In this document: piece after piece, positions 54,257 through 61,631 of the stretch
How the letters are laid out: every line of letters begins with the position of its first letter
How positions within the stretch are numbered: the stretch's first letter is position 1
Source: Mycobacterium sp. shizuoka-1
Lineage (GTDB): Bacteria > Actinomycetota > Actinomycetes > Mycobacteriales > Mycobacteriaceae
Length of the DNA: 61,631 bases
NCBI RefSeq assembly: GCF_002723835.1
Contig: NZ_BEWG01000029.1
Coordinates: 7,691 to 69,321, forward strand
Direction: 5' to 3'
Translations under genes and position numbers: made by a program
Notes under the pieces: model-generated
What the model was told of the DNA's origin: nothing
The model's input: only the letters and a program-made list of their open reading frames with translations
The model's database searches: none

Positions 54257-55528
54257 TCAGGGACGCAAAGCGCTGCCACTCACCCATTCATCCCAGGGCA
54301 CAGACCAATCTCCGTTCTGCCACTGTTCCAGCGGTGCGCCGCCGGTATTGCGGACCTCGACAACATCGCCCGGATTGGCGAACTCGTAATACCACTCGGC
54401 GTTTTCCGCGCTCAGATTCAAACAGCCCGCCGACACGTTGGTGTTTCCCTGCGCCCACACCGTCGCCTCGCGCTCATGCAGGTAGATGCCGTCAGGACTG
54501 ATCCGCACCGCGTGCGGGACGCTGATCTTGTACCCCGACGCAGAATCGACGGGCAATCCGTAGGTCGACGAGTCCATCAAGACGGGATTCTGCTTCTCCA
54601 TCACCGTATAAACGCCAGGCTGGGTCCAAAAGGCAATCGTCTTGCCCCCGACAGTCTGCGTCCCGCCCCGGCCCATCGACGTCGGCATCGTGCGGACCAA
54701 ACGGCTGTTTTCGTACACACTGACCTGTTTGGTCGTGTCATCGGCGACCGCGACACGAGACGGTCCGATCCGGAAACTGACCTGCTTGTCCTGTTCTCCG
54801 AATAATCCACCACCCAGATCAGTGCCGTAGAGATCGGCTTTGACCGTGACCTCAGTACCGGAAGGAAAATACTCACGGGGCCGCCAGTGCGCCTTGCGAT
54901 CGTTGACCCACATCCAGGAACCGGCTAGGTGGGGTGACGTTTTGACCTCAAGCCGCGATTCGGCCGCAGCCCGGTCCGGGATGTCGGCGTCGAAGGTTGC
55001 CACGATCACGGTTCCGACACCGTAGACGCCGCCCTCCGACAGCGACGCTCCGTTAGTCATGCCCAGCCTGACCCCGACCTGGGATTGCGGCGCGACGGTG
55101 GAGAACTCCGAAACGGACGTGACGGTACGGGAGTCAGCCCCCTGGCCCGTCGCGCTGAGCCTGTAGGACCGCCCGTATCCGAGTGGCTCGGCGGGCTCCC
55201 AGGCGCGTCCGCCCCCCACCATTCGGCCGGCAACGACCCTGCCCTGTTCGTTCTGCATACGCACATCGGTCAGGGTCCCAACAGTCGCGGTCACCTTCAC
55301 TGCTCCGACAGGGACCACATCGCTCGCGCCTGTGCGGGGGAGAATCTCGATTGCGGGAGGCCCGGGTGCGGCCTGCGGCGTCTGCTCAACCTCCACAGCA
55401 CCGGGCGCAACCACCGTATTCGACAGCCGAGAGTTGAGCGCACTCGTCTGCGATGCCGTCACGAGTACCGCGACAGCCGACAACACGCTCAGCGCCACTA
55501 CCTGTCGTCGTTCACTCAACACTTTCAT
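54257..55528 (-). CDS. L,D-transpeptidase with Ig-like domains, lipid or membrane anchored
   Basis: Encodes 423 residues. A hydrophobic N-terminal signal or anchor (about residues 8-28) is followed by two Ig-like regions and a YkuD catalytic domain. The catalytic His and Cys are in HEREATVWAQG and NVSAGCLNLSAENAEWYYEF; the C-terminal extension WQNGDWSVPWDEW is typical of mycobacterial LdtMt-type enzymes. It makes 3-3 peptidoglycan cross-links. The ATG at 55528 is favoured over a longer frame to 55699. BlaI-type boxes lie 32 and 322 bases upstream. Confidence 0.9.
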   Translation of the reverse strand: MKVLSERRQVVALSVLSAVAVLVTASQTSALNSRLSNTVVAPGAVEVEQTPQAAPGPPAIEILPRTGASDVVPVGAVKVTATVGTLTDVRMQNEQGRVVAGRMVGGGRAWEPAEPLGYGRSYRLSATGQGADSRTVTSVSEFSTVAPQSQVGVRLGMTNGASLSEGGVYGVGTVIVATFDADIPDRAAAESRLEVKTSPHLAGSWMWVNDRKAHWRPREYFPSGTEVTVKADLYGTDLGGGLFGEQDKQVSFRIGPSRVAVADDTTKQVSVYENSRLVRTMPTSMGRGGTQTVGGKTIAFWTQPGVYTVMEKQNPVLMDSSTYGLPVDSASGYKISVPHAVRISPDGIYLHEREATVWAQGNTNVSAGCLNLSAENAEWYYEFANPGDVVEVRNTGGAPLEQWQNGDWSVPWDEWVSGSALRP

Positions 55529-55559
55529 CACAACAATCCGTCGGGTCCCGCTCCTGCTA

Positions 55560-55578
55560 CTACGTACCCACATAGTAG
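55560..55578. promoter_or_regulatory. BlaI-type box upstream of the second L,D-transpeptidase
   Basis: CTACGTACCCACATAGTAG is an exact CTAC-N11-GTAG match, 32 bases before the gene start on the minus strand. Its reverse complement is very like the 28966 site, which precedes the other L,D-transpeptidase. Confidence 0.78.
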
Positions 55579-55768
55579 TTGGTGGGACGACCAACCGCCG
55601 TTCCGGCGCGGTGGGATAGCAGAAGGGCGGCGCCCAAATCCCAAGCGGCTGACCAACCGGTGTCGGCGATATGGGTATTACGCCGTCGGCGGGACCCACC
55701 TAAAAATAGGCTCACCCTCCGGCTTAGACGCCAGCTGGACGGCCGCTTCGGGAGCTCGCTCGAAGTAA

Positions 55769-55807
55769 CACTGTGGCGGAATCCCCCGACAGGATTCCGC
55801 CACAGTG
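55769..55807. repeat. Perfect 15-bp inverted repeat hairpin
   Basis: CACTGTGGCGGAATC (55769-55783) and GATTCCGCCACAGTG (55793-55807) form a perfect 15-bp stem with a nine-base loop. It lies between the L,D-transpeptidase promoter and the end of the 55900 gene. There is no T-run. It may be a terminator for the minus-strand operon or the end of a small mobile element. Confidence 0.7.
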
Positions 55808-55849
55808 CTTAGTCGGGATCGGTCCCACCTCACCTGACGGGTCCACAAT

Positions 55850-55868
55850 CTACTATGCCACTCAGTAG
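55850..55868. promoter_or_regulatory. BlaI-type box near the end of the membrane-protein operon
   Basis: CTACTATGCCACTCAGTAG is an exact CTAC-N11-GTAG match. It lies 322 bases upstream of the second L,D-transpeptidase and next to the stop of the gene at 55900. The nearest gene start on the plus strand is far away, so its target is uncertain. Confidence 0.6.
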
Positions 55869-55899
55869 GACGTTGAGAAATCTGCGAGAGAGGCTGTTA

Positions 55900-57261
55900 T
55901 CAGCCTCCGAACAGAAGGTAGAGACCGGTGAAGGTGTAGCCGACCATCGTCAGCATCATCGCCACCTGACCGGTGATCTGATGCTGTTGCGGCAACAACC
56001 GCAAAGCGCGATCGTGCGCAGAGATCACCGCCACGATGTGCCCCACGACCACACAGGCAACCTTGATCGTCCAGAGCACTGACGGATGTTGAGACAAGAC
56101 GTAACTGACGTCATCCGGCGCCAATCCGAACAGTCGCCAACCCAGGCCGAACGGATCAGCCAAGCGCACGACAGTTTCCTGTCCGCGTTCGACGAGGTAA
56201 GACAAGTAGTGGGCGAATATGTAGCCGACCACGATGGGTATCAGCGAGTGCGCTAACTGGCCGGGAAGTCGTTGGCGCTCCTGAGGGCTGATGCCGCCGG
56301 TTGCTCGTGCCGCACCCCAGAAAGTCGTACCGACAACCGCGACGAACACGACCAATGCCGTTGTCCGCAGCACGGTCGCACCGCCGGCGTCTCCGAAGAA
56401 CGGAACTCCTGTTGCGGTGCGATCAACGAAGTTTCGGAATGCCGGAGCCTGGGAGAAACTGTCGAACGCAGTAGAGCCCAGCAGCACCGCCAGAACGGCG
56501 ACGGTTCCAGGACGCACCGGCAGCGTCGGTAGATGATCGAGGGGATTGATGAGTTCTATTCGTCCCGATGCCGGCGCACGCCGAAAAGGTGATAGCCGCG
56601 ATACCGCCATGCTGTAGACCTCGAACGGGTCTGCCCGCGCGAACCACCGTGCGCCAAAAGCCCACGCACCCAACCCCATAGCCAGTGCGTAAATTAATAG
56701 CCATGTCTTGATGGCAGCCAGGGAGCCCGGGTCAGGGCTGGCCAACTCCAGCCAGACAAAGGCGAAAAGCCCGAAGGCCGCCGGCCAGTAACCCCAGTGT
56801 TGCGGGTAGGAGCGGCCCGAGCTATCGGGACCCTTTCGTCGAACGATGCCGTAAATGCGATAAACAGTGCGTGGCGGCGACAGTAATCGCCAGACTGGGC
56901 CGACGCAGACCGAGAGAGCAACGAGCCCGACCCAAAGTAGGACGTAGAACGCGCCGGGCAGAGCGTTGTCGCTTCCGGCGGGGCCCCATATGGCGGCCAC
57001 CAGAACCCATAGCGCAAACAGCAGTGCCAATATCGCGATGATCCAGCGCGCCGTCGGAGAGTCGACGGCACGGCTGACCCAGGCAGGTAATTCGCGGCCG
57101 GGCTTTGCGGGGTCGAAGCGCGGGTGCTTCCAAGCGAGGGCAACGATCGCGAAAGTTGCCGTCAGGGCCCATGCCGCACCGATGAGGGCGAACGACAGCG
57201 GTACAGGAAGGTCAGTGGAACCTCCTACGCCGTGCGCGAAGATTTCGACGTGCGGAGTCAC
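55900..57261 (-). CDS. Polytopic membrane protein of unknown function
   Basis: Encodes 453 residues from GTG 57261 with about ten hydrophobic helices. The first 200 residues include FGARWFARADPFEVYSMAV, and the last 100 include IFAHYLSYLVERGQETV. I do not recognise a named family. The start overlaps the end of the upstream cupredoxin-like gene (GTGA), so the two are coupled. It could be the membrane part of a metal or electron carrier system with the lipoprotein. Confidence 0.6.
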   Translation of the reverse strand: MTPHVEIFAHGVGGSTDLPVPLSFALIGAAWALTATFAIVALAWKHPRFDPAKPGRELPAWVSRAVDSPTARWIIAILALLFALWVLVAAIWGPAGSDNALPGAFYVLLWVGLVALSVCVGPVWRLLSPPRTVYRIYGIVRRKGPDSSGRSYPQHWGYWPAAFGLFAFVWLELASPDPGSLAAIKTWLLIYALAMGLGAWAFGARWFARADPFEVYSMAVSRLSPFRRAPASGRIELINPLDHLPTLPVRPGTVAVLAVLLGSTAFDSFSQAPAFRNFVDRTATGVPFFGDAGGATVLRTTALVVFVAVVGTTFWGAARATGGISPQERQRLPGQLAHSLIPIVVGYIFAHYLSYLVERGQETVVRLADPFGLGWRLFGLAPDDVSYVLSQHPSVLWTIKVACVVVGHIVAVISAHDRALRLLPQQHQITGQVAMMLTMVGYTFTGLYLLFGG

Positions 57262-57707
57262 GGCCGAACTTGGATGGTGACGACAGTGCGATTGAGGTCG
57301 TGGAGCTCGATGTCGACTTGTCCGGGCACATCGACAGTGAACTCGAAAGTCTGATCTGGGCGCGGTTCGATGCTGAAGGTGTGCTCAGGTATTGAGTGGA
57401 CGTGCAGTTGGTCGGCGTCGTCGCTGGTCACCTGCAGCACAATCGGCTTTCCGACTGTGGCTTGCGCTTGGCCGTTCGTCGGAGTGACCGTCCCCCCGGC
57501 GATCGAGACCACAACGAGGGTGACGTCAGTCGCTGGTGACGCCTGTTGGGGCCGAGGCGGCTCCGTGGAGATCGTCGTGGCGGCTGTCGACGCAGCCTGG
57601 CTGGTCGACGATGTTGAATCCGTCGTCGTGGATCCGCAGCCGACTAGGGCAGATAGCGTCGCCGCAGCTGCGATGGCGGCGCTGAACTGGAGTGTCCGAG
57701 CGATCAT
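57258..57707 (-). CDS. Cupredoxin-like lipoprotein
   Basis: Encodes 149 residues with a lipobox at Cys24 (LVGC). After a Ser/Thr/Pro linker the C-terminal 90 residues form a likely cupredoxin-type beta sandwich: VGKPIVLQVTSDDADQLHVH, with His residues in HVHSIPEH and LHDLNR. A typical type-1 site would need a C-x-x-x-H-x-x-x-x-M end, and I do not see the Cys, so the copper site would be unusual. The ATG at 57707 overlaps the end of the 57704 gene. Confidence 0.65.
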   Translation of the reverse strand: MIARTLQFSAAIAAAATLSALVGCGSTTTDSTSSTSQAASTAATTISTEPPRPQQASPATDVTLVVVSIAGGTVTPTNGQAQATVGKPIVLQVTSDDADQLHVHSIPEHTFSIEPRPDQTFEFTVDVPGQVDIELHDLNRTVVTIQVRP

Positions 57708-57973
57708 GCGTTCTCGTTCCTCTCGACGACGGGGCTCTCCGCGGAACCTGGTTCGCGACGTCGGTTCCGACGGGCAGTAAAGAAGACGACACCAACGATG
57801 ACTAATGCAGGCGCGAACGCTGGAAGCGACATCCACAGGCCGACGTCGGTAGCGAGGTAGGAGATCGCCGGAGGATTCGCGCCTCGACCGGCTTCGCTCG
57901 CTAGAAGGTCGATCAGCACCGTGGGCCACCGATCGCCATGGACATCAGCGACACCCCCTTCGACGCCAACCAT
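57704..57973 (-). CDS. Small membrane protein, first gene of the cupredoxin operon
   Basis: Encodes 89 residues. A hydrophobic helix (about residues 45-66, LWMSLPAFAPALVIVGVVFF) is followed by a basic tail. No family is recognised. It is the first gene of the operon 57973 to 55900, in which all starts overlap the previous stops. A BlaI-type box (58018-58036) lies about 45 bases upstream. Confidence 0.6.
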   Translation of the reverse strand: MVGVEGGVADVHGDRWPTVLIDLLASEAGRGANPPAISYLATDVGLWMSLPAFAPALVIVGVVFFTARRNRRREPGSAESPVVERNENA

Positions 57974-58286
57974 CCGATAGCCCCGCGCGCCGGGTCGGGA
58001 CTCATCTCCTCCGACGCCTACGTACTATCGCCGTACTTTGTGAGGACGAAACATACCGGAACCGTCGGTACCGAATTTCTTCAGGTGAGCCCAACCTGGC
58101 CAGGCATCGATGGTGCCCGTCGTTCCGCTGTTGACCGACGGCAGCGGGTCACCCCTGACCGGCATCACATGGTCGGCGACGACTTGCGTGCACGAGTCGC
58201 TTTGAGCCGTTCGCGCAGCCGTGAGTCACTCACATCCCCTCACGGACGGCCCTCAGTCAACGCGGTTGAGGAGCAATGGATGTTGA
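57974..58286. other. Intergenic stretch with a BlaI-type element
   Basis: About 310 bases upstream of the cupredoxin operon and after the RES toxin. Apart from the BlaI-type box at 58018, no feature is visible. Confidence 0.4.
58018..58036. promoter_or_regulatory. Weak BlaI-type box upstream of the cupredoxin operon
   Basis: CTACGTACTATCGCCGTAC matches CTAC-N11-GTAG with one mismatch, about 45 bases before the operon start. Confidence 0.45.
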
Positions 58287-58847
58287 TCACAGTTGCCGCA
58301 GTTCGCGGTAGCGGGCAGGCGTCAGATGCTCGCTGCGAGTGACCTGCAGTTGGCCCGGGCGCGTGCGTTGCTCGTAGGCGGTTATGACTAGGCCGACTCC
58401 GCCGGCTGCGGGCACCAGGACGCCTTGCACATGCAGAAACCATGCGGCATGACCTACTGCTTGGCAGGCCGACCAATCGTCGCCGTGGATGTCGTCGTCT
58501 TCCAGTCCTACCGCCTCGCGGGCTTCTGGGGTGGTGAGATCCAGGACTGACAGGTCGGTGGCCTCGATGGTATGCAGCCGGTAGGAGGCTTCGAGCAGCT
58601 TCTCCGGGGTCGTTGATGCCGCCTGCGCGGCGCGTTCCACTTCAACCATGCACGCTTGCGCGGAATCGGCCAGATAGATCGCTGAGAACAGCAACGGCGG
58701 GTTCCACCTGCCGCCGAATCTGCGTGCCCCTTCCCCCGATAAAGGATCACGGCGGGCGCCGGTGTACCGAGCGCACGTTCCCGACCACTGGATGGTGCCA
58801 CGCGCGTCGATGCGCTGCACCAGTCCTTCGTCGAGCGCATCGCTCAC
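58287..58847 (-). CDS. mbcT: RES-domain toxin (MbcT-like NAD phosphorylase)
   Basis: Encodes 186 residues. The RES domain carries Arg27-Tyr28, Arg47 (in GGRWNP), Tyr58, Glu69 and Ser126, at positions that agree with those I recall for the active residues of M. tuberculosis MbcT. MbcT degrades NAD+ by phosphorolysis and kills the cell unless neutralised by MbcA. The GTG start overlaps the end of the antitoxin gene (GTGTGA/GTGAGC). It reads in the same direction, antitoxin first. Confidence 0.9.
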   Translation of the reverse strand: MSDALDEGLVQRIDARGTIQWSGTCARYTGARRDPLSGEGARRFGGRWNPPLLFSAIYLADSAQACMVEVERAAQAASTTPEKLLEASYRLHTIEATDLSVLDLTTPEAREAVGLEDDDIHGDDWSACQAVGHAAWFLHVQGVLVPAAGGVGLVITAYEQRTRPGQLQVTRSEHLTPARYRELRQL

Positions 58848-59185
58848 ACAAAGATCCCTTCGGCCATGGCGTCAATGAGGGCCAAGACGCGCTGGTATTC
58901 GCCGTCGCGTACCAGGTCGGCGGGCTTGCCGTGCGCGAGTAATCGATTTGGCGAAAACATCCAGACGTTGGCCTGGTCGCGGGGGAGCACCTCGGACAGC
59001 GCGTCGGCGACGTAGGCCAGTTCGATTAGTCGTTGCTTGTTGAGGCGTTGCGGGACGACCTGACCTGAGGTCCAGCGCGCCACCGAGCGCGCTGAGGCAT
59101 CGACGATGCCGCCGACCTCCTCGTAGGTCAATCCCAAGCGCTCGATCGCACTCGACACGGTCGAGGCGAGCGCATTAGCTCCCAT
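58844..59185 (-). CDS. mbcA: Xre/MbcA/ParS-family antitoxin
   Basis: Encodes 113 residues. The N-terminus has an Xre-type helix-turn-helix (LTYEEVGGIVDASARSVARW), and the C-terminus (FSPNRLLAHGKPADLVRDGE) is the MbcA/ParS toxin-binding domain. It neutralises the RES toxin and probably represses its own promoter. It is divergent from the unknown 383-residue gene; the TGTCA repeats (59207-59235) lie in the gap. Confidence 0.9.
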   Translation of the reverse strand: MGANALASTVSSAIERLGLTYEEVGGIVDASARSVARWTSGQVVPQRLNKQRLIELAYVADALSEVLPRDQANVWMFSPNRLLAHGKPADLVRDGEYQRVLALIDAMAEGIFV

Positions 59186-59206
59186 ATCGTCTGCCTGTCT
59201 TCCTTT

Positions 59207-59235
59207 TGTCAGTCCCTATGTCATGTAGTCTGTCA
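59207..59235. promoter_or_regulatory. Three TGTCA direct repeats, 12-bp period
   Basis: TGTCA at 59207-59211, 59219-59223 and 59231-59235, each 12 bases apart. They lie between the divergent MbcA gene and the unknown 383-residue gene and are a candidate for MbcA autoregulation. Confidence 0.5.
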
Positions 59236-59271
59236 CGAAACGACGCCTGGGGCGAGAGGACTTTCACCACG

Positions 59272-60423
59272 ATGGGCATTCAGTTTCGGCTGGGACCTAA
59301 CGACCACAAGCCGGTCGAAGACTTCCTGTCCCGCGAGCACGCCGGCACCGACGCCATCACCCTCGATACCAAGGCTGCGCGTCACCAAGCGGCTGCGGCA
59401 GCGGCTGCCGCCGACGCGGGCCTGCAGGTGTACTGGGAGCCCGCAGCAGAACGGCTGGCCGACGAGGGTTTCGGCCTCGACAAGTTCCCGCTGTGGACCG
59501 GGCAGCCCTACGACATTGACAACCTCTCCGCTGACCAGGCGGCACGCGCCGCACTGGTCGGCCTGACTGTGGACAAGCACCCGGCGCGGGTCACTCACTT
59601 CACCGCCCCGCACTTCTATGTGACCGATGAGCGCACCGCACGCCTCAACGTCGACCTCGCCGAACGGACCCGGCTGGCCGTCGGCGAGGACAAGCCCACC
59701 CGGGCCGTGATCACGGTGTCGACCACCGCCGTGGGCCGCCTCGGCATCGACCTTGCCGCCGAGTACGCCGGCGCAGGGATCAACGACGTCGAGATCCGCT
59801 TCTCGCCCTTCGGTGGCGACGACGAAGGTATCCGCAAGATCCGCGCCGCTTTTGGGGTGCTCGACCAGTTCCGTGAACACGACCTCACCGTCACGCTTGG
59901 GCTGTCGGGCAACATTGGCCGCGCTGCACTGGCCATGGGTCACGCCGACGCCTACTCAGTCGGCCTGGGGATGCTCGAGAAGGTCAACCACTCCCAAACG
60001 ATGGCTCGCTACCGTAAGGCCCCCGACCCGGATAAGGACCAAGGCGGTGGCGCCGCCGGCGGCATTTACCTGCCCCTACTCGGAGCCACCGTGTCGGCCA
60101 AAGCTGCACGACAGCTGTTGAGTCACACCGATATTCGCACTCGCGTCGGGTGTCGTATCGGATCGTGTCGCAACAGCGTGACAGGACCCCTCGACGACCG
60201 AAGAGCACACTACCTGCACTCCCGGTCCAGCGAGGTGGCCGAGATGCTTCGTCGGCCCGCACCCTGGCGCGGGGCGATGGAAATTGACCGCCTGAACGTT
60301 GCGATCGGACTCCGCGAACGCGTCAACGAGCACTATCTCAGCGACGACGTACACAAACTGGGTACGCGCACGCTGCGCAGCCTCATCGACGAGATACAAC
60401 ACGAACAGCAGCAGGCTTCTTAG
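59272..60423 (+). CDS. Unknown 383-residue protein divergent from the MbcTA pair
   Basis: Encodes 383 residues from ATG 59272, with GAGAGGA upstream. The protein is soluble with a mixed alpha/beta pattern (VITVSTTAVGRLGIDLAAEY; DVEIRFSPFGGDDEG; LTVTLGLSGNIGRAALAMGH), suggesting a barrel-like fold. Two Cys at CRIGSC lie in a loop near residue 290. I recognise no family. It is divergent from mbcA, so it may share control with the toxin-antitoxin pair; it could be a third component or an unrelated effector. Confidence 0.65.
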   Translation: MGIQFRLGPNDHKPVEDFLSREHAGTDAITLDTKAARHQAAAAAAAADAGLQVYWEPAAERLADEGFGLDKFPLWTGQPYDIDNLSADQAARAALVGLTVDKHPARVTHFTAPHFYVTDERTARLNVDLAERTRLAVGEDKPTRAVITVSTTAVGRLGIDLAAEYAGAGINDVEIRFSPFGGDDEGIRKIRAAFGVLDQFREHDLTVTLGLSGNIGRAALAMGHADAYSVGLGMLEKVNHSQTMARYRKAPDPDKDQGGGAAGGIYLPLLGATVSAKAARQLLSHTDIRTRVGCRIGSCRNSVTGPLDDRRAHYLHSRSSEVAEMLRRPAPWRGAMEIDRLNVAIGLRERVNEHYLSDDVHKLGTRTLRSLIDEIQHEQQQAS

Positions 60424-60536
60424 AAGTCGCCGCCGCCGGTTAGATGAGCGCTCGAATCCAGGTGCCGGTTCAGCGTCCGTGTCGTGCTGCGGGAGTAGGT
60501 TGCCAACAACCGATCCGGTCAATTAGGAGAACCATC
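60424..60536. other. Short intergenic gap
   Basis: About 110 bases with an AGGAGA ribosome site at the right end (for the 60537 gene) and no other visible feature. Confidence 0.4.
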
Positions 60537-60770
60537 GTGGCTGACTACGACGTGCAGTACGACACAAATTCAGGTGACTGGGGCGCCAAACGTGCGGGAG
60601 CAGAGAAAGCTGCGGGACGCTACGAGACCCAGGCCGAGGCGCACGAGGCCGCGCGCGGTTTCGCAGAACGAAGCGGCGGCGGCGAGGTTCGAGACCACCG
60701 CAAAGACAATAACCAGATTCGGAACACGGACACAGTCGGCAAAAGGGACCCCTACCCGCCGAAGGGCTGA
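60537..60770 (+). CDS. DUF2188 family protein
   Basis: Encodes 77 residues from GTG 60537, preceded by AGGAGA. The segments YETQAEAHEAARGFAE and GGEVRDHRKDNNQIR match DUF2188, a small beta-alpha domain of unknown function often seen on plasmids and phages. An in-frame start at 60444 would add 31 residues without a ribosome site. Confidence 0.82.
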   Translation: MADYDVQYDTNSGDWGAKRAGAEKAAGRYETQAEAHEAARGFAERSGGGEVRDHRKDNNQIRNTDTVGKRDPYPPKG

Positions 60771-61102
60771 AGCGGGCGCGTCATCCCCTGCCGGCAGCCT
60801 GCGCAGTCTGGTTCTTGAGAACTGGAAGCTACCCGACGAGCAGCGACGCACGATTACAGGGGCAACAACCACTACGAGTTCGGAATTGCGTGGCCGTCCT
60901 CTGTCCACGCGCCGAACATGCGGGAACTGTCGCTCCCACGGGTATGGGATTCGGCCTGTCGGTTCTTACCGACTAAAGGCCATTACGTCACGGTGGCAAA
61001 TGATCACAGCCGAGCGTCTCTAAGTCAACGCTGGCCGCCGCGACCGCCGACATGCGCGTTGTCGACGTAAGCGCGCAAGAACGCCGCCCAGTGATCGCGC
61101 AG
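60771..61102. other. Intergenic stretch without a supportable gene
   Basis: About 330 bases. GC-rich open frames on the plus strand have no start with a ribosome site and no domain signature. Confidence 0.4.
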
Positions 61103-61285
61103 TCAGTTATTTGCGATGCGGCGGTATTCCTCCACCGGGATGAGCACCGCGATCTCTCGCCCGCGCCGGGTGATGACGTAGGTCTGTCCCTGTGTTACTT
61201 CACCGAGTATTCGGCCGAACTGGCGGCGTAGTTCGGTCACACCGATCCGCGGCAGCGAGGGATCAATCATCAGGGGCCGCAACAT
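61103..61285 (-). CDS. Phd/YefM-family antitoxin
   Basis: Encodes 60 residues: RIGVTELRRQFGRILGEVTQ followed by YVITRRGREIAVLIPVEEY matches the Phd/YefM DNA-binding domain. Phd antitoxins bind a toxin (Doc, RelE or PIN type) with their C-termini, which are short here (YRRIANN). I see no toxin gene next to it in the window, so it may be an orphan or its partner may be beyond the edge. Confidence 0.8.
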   Translation of the reverse strand: MLRPLMIDPSLPRIGVTELRRQFGRILGEVTQGQTYVITRRGREIAVLIPVEEYRRIANN

Positions 61286-61330
61286 GTCGGATCCGTACCA
61301 CGCAGCGCGGCCCGCGGGTTGCGGCGGGCG

Positions 61331-61630
61331 TCACCGAGACCACCGCGTCCCGGAGTGGTGTGACATCGAGTCGATGCGGGCGGTGGCGCGGGCCAGACGG
61401 TTCTTCTTGCGGCTTTGTGCTGAGTTGGCGGCGGTAATGTCGAAGCAGCGTCGGAGCTTGAGCGTTACTCGGGCGTCTTCGCTGGCGCGTTGACAGATGA
61501 GACGGGCGAGCGGTGTGAGCGCCTCGTCGTGGTACACGTCATGAGATTCGATATCTCTAGGTGGCGCAAAGGTATCCGCGACGTACACGACGACTGCTAA
61601 TTCGAGGCTCCGGTCGCTGTCGCGGACAAG
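61331..61630 (-). CDS. Partial protein of unknown function, open at the right edge
   Basis: The minus-strand frame is open from the right edge (LVRDSDRSLELAVVVYVADTF...) to the stop at 61331, at least 99 residues. The GTG at 61588 could be an internal start. It includes CFDITAANSAQSRKKNR and a basic Ser-rich C-terminus. No family is recognised. The start probably lies beyond the window. Confidence 0.35.
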   Translation of the reverse strand, partial: LVRDSDRSLELAVVVYVADTFAPPRDIESHDVYHDEALTPLARLICQRASEDARVTLKLRRCFDITAANSAQSRKKNRLARATARIDSMSHHSGTRWSR

Positions 61631-61631
61631 T

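Overview
The window looks like accessory DNA of a mycobacterium (Mycobacterium/Mycolicibacterium group). It is GC-rich, and many proteins closely resemble known mycobacterial families: CsoR, a RipC-like and a RipA/RipB-like NlpC/P60 hydrolase, the MbcT/MbcA toxin-antitoxin pair, CtaD/CtaE, two L,D-transpeptidases and a fused CopD-CtaG protein. No transposase, integrase, replication or conjugation gene was recognised, so the sequence alone does not show whether this is a plasmid or a chromosomal island.

Layout. 1-2.0 kb: the end of an ABC exporter operon. 2.2-6.4 kb: a PPOX-fold protein, then the copper operon csoR-copZ-copA behind a large CsoR-type operator, then a convergent SHOCT membrane protein. 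6.5-14.3 kb: multicopper oxidase with a coupled small membrane protein, a two-component system, Met-rich DUF305 lipoprotein, DUF302 protein and a CPD-type P-type ATPase. 14.9-18.4 kb: ArsR-type sensor, P1B-4 ATPase, DUF3703 and HXXEE membrane protein in one coupled operon. 18.5-21.9 kb: sterol-desaturase-like enzyme, AraC regulator, methyltransferase-like membrane protein, cyclase-YHS fusion. 22-30 kb: NlpC/P60 hydrolase, beta-lactamase-like hydrolase, DsbA-like protein, DUF305, CopD-CtaG, CcdA, L,D-transpeptidase. 30-36.3 kb: an arsR remnant, three small Met-rich envelope proteins, a frameshifted second cyclase-YHS gene and a second P1B-4 ATPase. 36.4-58 kb: cytochrome oxidase subunits I and III, CtaG, a TlpA-like thioredoxin, M23 peptidase, BlaI with its M56 partner, RipC-like hydrolase, CopC, a CPBP protease, lytic transglycosylase, CbtA, a second DsbA, a spermidine-synthase-like protein, a second L,D-transpeptidase and an unknown cupredoxin-like operon. 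58.3-61.6 kb: MbcTA, an unknown 383-residue protein, DUF2188, a Phd-type antitoxin.

How the genes fit together. Three regulatory layers can be read from repeated DNA motifs. (1) A CsoR palindrome controls the copper-efflux operon. (2) An 11-bp-spaced direct repeat, AAGATT-N5-AAGA, lies beside the two-component operon, the DUF305/DUF302 pair, the CPD-type ATPase and a small-peptide operon, and probably marks the binding sites of the response regulator. (3) A 19-bp dyad, CTAC-N11-GTAG, recurs in at least fourteen intergenic positions. It lies in front of blaI-M56, ctaD, ctaE, tlpA-ctaG, both L,D-transpeptidases, the RipA/B-like hydrolase, both DsbA genes, the beta-lactamase-like gene and the cupredoxin operon. 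I infer that BlaI controls a spare set of envelope-facing enzymes: peptidoglycan remodelling, disulfide chemistry and terminal-oxidase parts. The metal genes around it look like a multi-metal (mainly copper, plus a Co/Zn/Cd-type) resistance island. The combination of a BlaI-controlled envelope and respiration kit with copper defence is the most unusual aspect of the window.
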